A DNA stretch of 9,099 nucleotides from JAQUVS01 sp964389735 (GTDB lineage: Bacteria; Bacillota_I; Bacilli_A; RF39; UBA660): assembly GCA_964389735.1 (NCBI GenBank), contig CAYMEJ010000035.1:1-9099 (forward strand). The letters run 5' to 3'. Within the stretch, counting starts at the first letter, position 1. The number at the start of each line of letters is the position of its first letter. The translations under genes were made by a program, and so were the position numbers. The notes beneath the pieces were generated by a model. That model did no database searches. It was not told the origin of the DNA and was given only the letters and a program-made list of their open reading frames with translations. Positions 4,482 through 9,099 of the stretch are shown here, one piece after another.

Positions 4482-6323
4482 TTATTTAGTTAATGTTACA
4501 CTACCAACTGTTATACCGATTCCTCTTCTATAACAATTAGCTGAACCCATTAATTGTACATAACAACTAGATAATTGAGAATCAGTATATCCTGATGTAC
4601 TTAACGCAAAATTCTTGCTTCCTAATCCAGGAGAATTTTGATAAGCAATTCTTGTACCATTACAATATAATGATGCACTAGCAGTTGGATTACTTAAACC
4701 ACTTCCAACATGTCCTGTATCTCCTTCATATAAATTTAAAGGTATATTAACAGTTTTTACACCAGCTAAGTTAATTGTACTACTACTTACTAATACTGGA
4801 GTTAATGTTTGTGTATCATGTTCACTTCCACCTTTAGTTAAATATGCACTATTTGTAGGGAATGTAAAATTAGTTAAAACTTCACCACTTACACTTGCTC
4901 CACTTACACTTATACCAATTCCTCTTCTATAACAATTAGCATACCCAGTTACACTTAAATAACAACTTCCTAAAGTAGCTTCATCTATTCCACTTGTTCC
5001 AAGTACAAAGTTCTTTCCACCTAAACCAGCAGATGTTTGAGAAGTAATAGTTCTACCACTACAATATAATGTAACACTTGCATTAGGATTACTTAGACCA
5101 CTTCCAACGTGTCCAGTATCTCCTTCATATAAATTAGCACTTACTCTAATTAATGTAGAACCCCTTAAATTTAATATATTACTAGTAACTGTAGAATATA
5201 AAGTTTGTGTATCGTGATCACTTCCACCTTTTGATTTATAAGCTGACGCTGGACTAAATGAAAAAGATGTTGGTGTAAATACTACTACAGGTGGATTATC
5301 TTGTATTTCTCCCTCTATATTAGTAACTTTATTACTATCTAAATAATTATTATTAATCCCATCATTAACATAAGTACCATTAATTACACGCGAAGCAACT
5401 TTATAAGAACCTACTGTTAAAGATGTAAAAGTATAAGTATTACTTGTTTGTATATCTGTCCAAGTAGTACCATTATCTTTACTAAATTGGTATCCATATA
5501 TATCAGATTCATTATCAATACCAATTGAAGTAACTGTAATACTATTTCCTGTTTTAGATGTTGTAACCATTGCTGTAGTAGGAATAGTTACATCAATATT
5601 ATCTACATTCATAGTAGATATTTTATATCTTCTACGATTATAAGAATGAGCAATTATATTAGAATTAGATTTAAGTAATAATTTAACATTATTCTCAGTC
5701 TTATACCATGTATTTTCTTTTAATGAAGTATTTTCATCTATTAAAGTATTATCACAAACTGAAGTCTTTTCATTAACACTTGAACATTCATAAACTTTTT
5801 TATCAGCTTTTACATTACCTGTAATACTAAAAAAGTAATCAGTTCCATCTGGATAAGTAATAGTAGTATTTTTTTCTTGACTCCATCCTTCTTTATCAAG
5901 GGCAAAAGTAGGACTTTCCATTATTATTGGTTCACATTTATCATGAACTACTTCTAATTCTTTTTCTATTCCATTAGCACAGAATTCTCCATCAGTAACA
6001 TTCTCTACTTCAAACTTTTCTCCATTACTATAAACTTTACCACCAGTTAATTTAGTTTTCTTATAATCAAGTTCAGTAATTTCAATTCCTTCATCAGGTA
6101 AAACATCTAAATCATTATCTACTAAATAATGTGTTGCTGCACTAAATATTGATTCTGTACTTCTTCTAAAACTATCTATTTTAGATTTTTCAATATATTT
6201 AGTAATAGCAGGTACTGCTATTACTGCTATTATTCCTAATATTACTATAACTGCTAATAATTCTATTAAAGTAAATGCTCTTTTCTTTTTTTTCTTAATA
6301 AATTTATCCTTTTTACCGTTCAT
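4482..6323 (-). CDS. Large modular type IV prepilin-like surface protein with twin C-terminal repeat domains
   Basis: 613 residues. A Lys-rich leader (residues 1-16) is followed by FTLIELLAVIVILG. The prepilin peptidase site is A16|F17, with Glu at +5 and a hydrophobic helix to about residue 38. Residues 40-240 form a pilin-like globular region with Cys pairs 115/130 and 180/190. Residues about 245-335 resemble a fibronectin type III module (YQFSKDNGTTWTDI, then SNTYTFTSLTVGSYK). Residues 352-475 and 484-608 are two copies of an unrecognised domain sharing KGGS(D/E)HDTQTL, LYEGDTGHVGSGLSNP and NCYRRGIGI, each with three Cys (421/454/464 and 554/587/597). It is probably membrane-anchored or pilus-incorporated and exposed, acting in adhesion; that is inferred from architecture. 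AAGGAG directly follows the AI-2E stop and the ATG is 12 bases downstream of it, indicating cotranscription. No pilus assembly genes are in the window. Confidence 0.92.
   Translation of the reverse strand: MNGKKDKFIKKKKKRAFTLIELLAVIVILGIIAVIAVPAITKYIEKSKIDSFRRSTESIFSAATHYLVDNDLDVLPDEGIEITELDYKKTKLTGGKVYSNGEKFEVENVTDGEFCANGIEKELEVVHDKCEPIIMESPTFALDKEGWSQEKNTTITYPDGTDYFFSITGNVKADKKVYECSSVNEKTSVCDNTLIDENTSLKENTWYKTENNVKLLLKSNSNIIAHSYNRRRYKISTMNVDNIDVTIPTTAMVTTSKTGNSITVTSIGIDNESDIYGYQFSKDNGTTWTDIQTSNTYTFTSLTVGSYKVASRVINGTYVNDGINNNYLDSNKVTNIEGEIQDNPPVVVFTPTSFSFSPASAYKSKGGSDHDTQTLYSTVTSNILNLRGSTLIRVSANLYEGDTGHVGSGLSNPNASVTLYCSGRTITSQTSAGLGGKNFVLGTSGIDEATLGSCYLSVTGYANCYRRGIGISVSGASVSGEVLTNFTFPTNSAYLTKGGSEHDTQTLTPVLVSSSTINLAGVKTVNIPLNLYEGDTGHVGSGLSNPTASASLYCNGTRIAYQNSPGLGSKNFALSTSGYTDSQLSSCYVQLMGSANCYRRGIGITVGSVTLTK
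4500..5270 (-). repeat. Tandem ~125-residue domain repeat at the end of the large prepilin
   Basis: Residues 352-475 (DNA 5270-4899) and 484-608 (4874-4500) align with a constant offset of 132-133 residues. Several blocks are identical in protein, and some are nearly identical in DNA. For example, the 23 bases at 4519-4541 recur exactly at 4918-4940, and the stretch around the LYEGDTGHVG codons is also almost the same. This shows a segmental duplication inside the gene and leaves homology for further gain or loss of units. Confidence 0.93.
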
Positions 6324-6335
6324 TAGTGCTCCTTT

Positions 6336-7394
6336 TTAATCTCTATTATCTTTTGAATCAATAAACTTTTCTTTAATATCATCATCAAAGAAATCCCAAG
6401 TACATTTCAAAATGATATATGCTGGTAAAGATATAACTATACCAATAAATCCAAATAATGCTCCACCAGCTGCTACTGCAAATATTGCAATAACAGGATT
6501 TACATTATTAGTCTTACCATATATTTTAGGTGAAATAATATATCCATCAATATTAGGGAATATTAATGTTATTACTAAAGTTGATATAAATAATGGTGTA
6601 GATATAACAGATGCTGTTATAACTGCAATAATATTAGTAATTAATCCTCCAAAATATGGAATAACTGTAGTAACACAAGCAAGTAATCCTAATAAAGCCC
6701 AGTTTGGATGTCCTACTATAAAGAATAATAATGAATATTCAATTAATTGTACTAACATAAATAATGCTAATCCATGGAAATAATTTTCCATTTCATCATC
6801 AAGTAATCTAACAAATTGAAGACTCTTATTCTTAAATCTCTTAAGTATCTTTTTCATTTTCTTTCTAATTGAATCCATATCTGCTAAGAAATAAATACTT
6901 ACTATATATACAACTATTGTATTAGTAACAAAACTTATACTCTTATTTAATAAATCTAATGTACCATCAGATACATATTTACCTATATTAGCAATCATAT
7001 CATTTAATGAATTATTAATAGTCTTAGAGAATCCTCCTAAGTTAATATCGAATTTCTTACCAAAGTCTCCAATAACTTCTACTATATAATCTGTAAAAGA
7101 TATTAACTGATTATATATAACTGGTAATGTAATAAATCCAATTATTATTATTATAGCTGTTACTATTAAAACTACACATGTAACTGCTAAATTATGCCTA
7201 ACTCCTCTTTTTTCAAGTTTCTTAACAAATGGATATAATACATATGCAATAACAAATGCAATTATAAATGGTAAACATATTGAGAATACTTTAGAAATAA
7301 CTCCACCCCAATATGATTTAGTAATCAATGCAATATATAATATAGCTGCAATAATTAAAATATTAAGTAATTTGTAATTTAATTTATCTTTCAT
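6336..7394 (-). CDS. AI-2E / PerM (UPF0118) family membrane transporter
   Basis: 352-residue polytopic membrane protein. Hydrophobic segments lie near residues 9-25, 35-55, 69-92 and 155-170, with several more from about 208 to 330. A soluble, basic stretch (172-205) precedes the conserved C-terminal half. Family hallmarks are GLLACVTTVIPYFGG (236-250) and the last block PKIYGKTNNVNPVIAI (289-304) followed by GGALFGFIGIVISLP. The family exports diverse solutes (autoinducer-2 export, Na+/H+ antiport and others have been reported for different members), so the substrate cannot be assigned. The stop of dtd (TAG) lies within the TAGGAGG ribosome binding site and the ATG follows 8 bases after the stop, giving tight coupling. 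The large prepilin follows after 12 bases. Full length for the family. Confidence 0.92.
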   Translation of the reverse strand: MKDKLNYKLLNILIIAAILYIALITKSYWGGVISKVFSICLPFIIAFVIAYVLYPFVKKLEKRGVRHNLAVTCVVLIVTAIIIIIGFITLPVIYNQLISFTDYIVEVIGDFGKKFDINLGGFSKTINNSLNDMIANIGKYVSDGTLDLLNKSISFVTNTIVVYIVSIYFLADMDSIRKKMKKILKRFKNKSLQFVRLLDDEMENYFHGLALFMLVQLIEYSLLFFIVGHPNWALLGLLACVTTVIPYFGGLITNIIAVITASVISTPLFISTLVITLIFPNIDGYIISPKIYGKTNNVNPVIAIFAVAAGGALFGFIGIVISLPAYIILKCTWDFFDDDIKEKFIDSKDNRD

Positions 7395-7402
7395 ATTTCC
7401 TC

Positions 7403-7840
7403 CTACTTTTCCAACATTATTGTAATTGGTCCATCATTTATTAAACTAACTTTCATATCTGCACCAAATCTACCTGTTTCAACATCAATATGTTCTTTTA
7501 ATTTATCATTAAAATAATCATATAACTTTATAGCCTCTTCACCATTTAATGCCTTTACATAACTAGGTCTATTTCCCTTTTTAGTATCAGCATATAAAGT
7601 AAATTGTGAAACTGATAATATTTTAGCATTTTGATTAGAAAGTATGCTTTTATTCATTATACCATTTTCATCATCAAATATTCTAAGATTTATTACTTTT
7701 TCTACCATTTTATCTATTACTTGATAATTATCTTCATCAGTAAATCCAACAAACAATAAAAATCCTTGATCAATTTTTCCTATTACTTCTTTATTAACTT
7801 CTACACTTGCTTCTTTAACTCTTTGTACTAATACTCTCAT
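7403..7840 (-). CDS. dtd: D-aminoacyl-tRNA deacylase
   Basis: Cytoplasmic editing enzyme that hydrolyses D-amino acids (such as D-Tyr) and mischarged Gly from tRNA. At 145 residues it has the expected length. It shows the family's two active-site signatures: SQFTLYADTKKGNRPSY (78-94) and GRFGADMKVSLINDGPIT (123-140), which includes the Gly-cisPro motif (G137-P138) that gives chiral selectivity. Its ATG overlaps the relA stop as TAATG; the nearest purine-rich site (AGAAAGG, about 11 bases upstream) is distant, so translational coupling to relA is likely. The relA-dtd pairing is widely conserved in Bacillota. Confidence 0.96.
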   Translation of the reverse strand: MRVLVQRVKEASVEVNKEVIGKIDQGFLLFVGFTDEDNYQVIDKMVEKVINLRIFDDENGIMNKSILSNQNAKILSVSQFTLYADTKKGNRPSYVKALNGEEAIKLYDYFNDKLKEHIDVETGRFGADMKVSLINDGPITIMLEK

Positions 7841-9099
7841 TACTTAAATAACCTTTCTGCCTTAATAACATAAGATAATTTATTAAGTTCTAAGAATACT
7901 TTATCTAAATAATCACTATTTCTAACATATAAATCTACTTCATATACTGTTTCTTCACCCTTACTAACAGTAACAAATCTATCTATATGAATATCAAATT
8001 GACTCATCTTTTGTAACATTTCCATTAATTTACCATTCTTAGTATCTGTATACACTATTATAGAAGTTAAATATTTATTATTATCTGTCTTACCCCATTC
8101 AACATCTACAATTCTATTATCTAAGAACTCTAAATTAGGACAATTCTTTCTATGAACACTTATACCACTACCTTTAGTAATATATCCAAGTATTTCATCT
8201 CCTGGTATAGGACTACAACAAGAAGCCAAATTAACTTTAACTTTATCTATACCTGCAACTACTATATCAGTTTCTGGTTCTTTAATAACTATCTTCTTAG
8301 GTTTATCTTCTACTTCATCCTTCTTAAAAATAGTATTAATAATAGCACCAGCACCATATTTATTATTACCTACATGTAAATATAAATCTTCTATATCATC
8401 TAATTTATATTCAGTAAATAATATCTTTAAATTATCTTCAGTATTAAAGTCCCCAAAAGGTATTTTTCTTCTTCTAAGTTCCTTTTCTATTGAATCTTTT
8501 CCTCTTTCAATATATATTTCTTTCTCACTCTTAGAAAAGAATGCTCTTATCTTATTCTTTGTTTGAGTACATTTAGCTATATTTAACCATTCTTTACTAG
8601 GACCATTAGAATTCTTAGATGTATTTATCTTAATAATATCATTATTTTGTAATTCATAATCAAGTGAAACAATATTATTATTTACAATAGCACCAACCAT
8701 ACTATCTCCTACTTTAGAATGTACTTTATAAGCAAAATCTATTGGAGTAGCACCCTTAGGTAATTCAATAATATCTCCTTTAGGAGTAAACACATATATA
8801 TTATTATTTAAAACTTCATCTTTAACACTATTAACAAAATCTTCACTACTCATTTTATCTTCATTCAATTCCATAATAGCTTTAAAAAATTGTAATTTTT
8901 GTTCAGTAGTATTAATATTAGTTGCATTAGCATCTTTTTTTTCTTTATAAGCCCAATGTGCTGCAATACCATTTTCAGCAACTTCATCCATATGCTTAGT
9001 TCTTATTTGTATTTCAAATAAATACCCATCTATACCAAATATTGTAGTATGTAATGATTGATACATATTAAGTTTAGGCATTGCTATATAATCTTTAAA
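7840..9099 (-). CDS. relA: RelA/SpoT-type (p)ppGpp synthetase, C-terminal 419 residues (N-terminus beyond right edge)
   Basis: The frame is open through the right edge; the first visible residues FKDYIAMPKLNMYQSLHTT are the conserved centre of the synthetase domain, so the HD hydrolase and early synthetase are missing and the internal Met is not the start. Then come the synthetase end with EIQIRT (29-34) and GIAAHWAYKEK, a TGS domain (about 100-160, starting IYVFTPKGDIIELP), a helical region with GPSKEWLNIAK, a Cys-containing domain (ASCCSPIPGDEILGY and VHRKNCPN, 292-322), and a C-terminal ACT domain (about 345-419). This is the long, ribosome-regulated form that makes ppGpp when uncharged tRNA enters the A site. 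Whether its hydrolase half is active cannot be seen here. The stop overlaps the dtd start. Confidence 0.97.
   Translation of the reverse strand, partial: FKDYIAMPKLNMYQSLHTTIFGIDGYLFEIQIRTKHMDEVAENGIAAHWAYKEKKDANATNINTTEQKLQFFKAIMELNEDKMSSEDFVNSVKDEVLNNNIYVFTPKGDIIELPKGATPIDFAYKVHSKVGDSMVGAIVNNNIVSLDYELQNNDIIKINTSKNSNGPSKEWLNIAKCTQTKNKIRAFFSKSEKEIYIERGKDSIEKELRRRKIPFGDFNTEDNLKILFTEYKLDDIEDLYLHVGNNKYGAGAIINTIFKKDEVEDKPKKIVIKEPETDIVVAGIDKVKVNLASCCSPIPGDEILGYITKGSGISVHRKNCPNLEFLDNRIVDVEWGKTDNNKYLTSIIVYTDTKNGKLMEMLQKMSQFDIHIDRFVTVSKGEETVYEVDLYVRNSDYLDKVFLELNKLSYVIKAERLFK

Noticed and set aside
6270..6300. A-rich tract in the Lys-rich leader of the large prepilin as a phase-variation switch
   Set aside because: The longest uninterrupted run is only about eight A residues in a genome full of such tracts, and the frame is intact. 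There is no direct sign of variation.
6412..6783. Plus-strand reading frame of 123 codons inside the AI-2E gene
   Set aside because: It is antisense to a well-supported membrane protein, with no recognisable domain and no promoter or ribosome binding site. Its length is explained by the codon bias of the opposite strand.
8152..8379. Plus-strand reading frame of 75 codons inside relA
   Set aside because: It is antisense to the conserved Cys-containing (CC) and adjacent helical regions of relA, and its translation is a Phe/Tyr/Ile/Asn-rich shadow.

Overview
This is an AT-rich (roughly 70%) window in which every supported gene lies on the minus strand, so transcription runs from high to low coordinates. 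Low GC, consensus sigma-A-type promoters, strong AGGAGG-like ribosome binding sites, a T-box riboswitch and the order relA-dtd-...-hisS-aspS point to a Bacillota member, probably a Bacilli-type or 'Tenericutes-like' gut lineage. The exact taxon cannot be fixed from the sequence. TGG encodes Trp in well-conserved positions and the stops are TAA/TAG, so nothing indicates an altered code.

Right part (9099 down to about 4482) looks like one tightly packed operon. It holds the C-terminal two thirds of a RelA/SpoT-type (p)ppGpp synthetase (open at the window edge), D-aminoacyl-tRNA deacylase (dtd, overlapping relA by one base), an AI-2E/PerM-family membrane protein, and a 613-residue type IV prepilin-like protein. 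The prepilin has an FnIII-like module and two tandem copies of an unrecognised ~125-residue Cys-containing domain.

Middle part (4475 to 1022) is a second transcription unit with its own promoter (TTGCAA-17-TAAAAT), a full T-box leader, hisS, aspS and an intrinsic terminator. The leader can be folded by eye: Stem I with an AGTA loop-E side, specifier GAC (Asp), Stem III, and mutually exclusive antiterminator and terminator. HisRS carries a 50-residue C-terminal tail in which 22 residues are Cys or His, plus 19 acidic residues, ending in a recent 45-bp tandem duplication. This is the most unusual feature of the window.

Left part holds two short tandem paralogous genes encoding Cys4-motif proteins of unknown function. 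They have a perfect-consensus promoter whose -35 box lies inside the aspS terminator hairpin, and their own terminator. Last comes the start of another prepilin gene, cut by the left edge, with its own promoter.

Functionally, relA, dtd, the T-box, hisS and aspS form a theme around tRNA charging state: stringent response, editing of D-aminoacyl-tRNA, and sensing and charging of tRNA. The AI-2E protein and the pilin look like lineage-specific insertions into that block, at the place where Bacillus carries an amidase gene.
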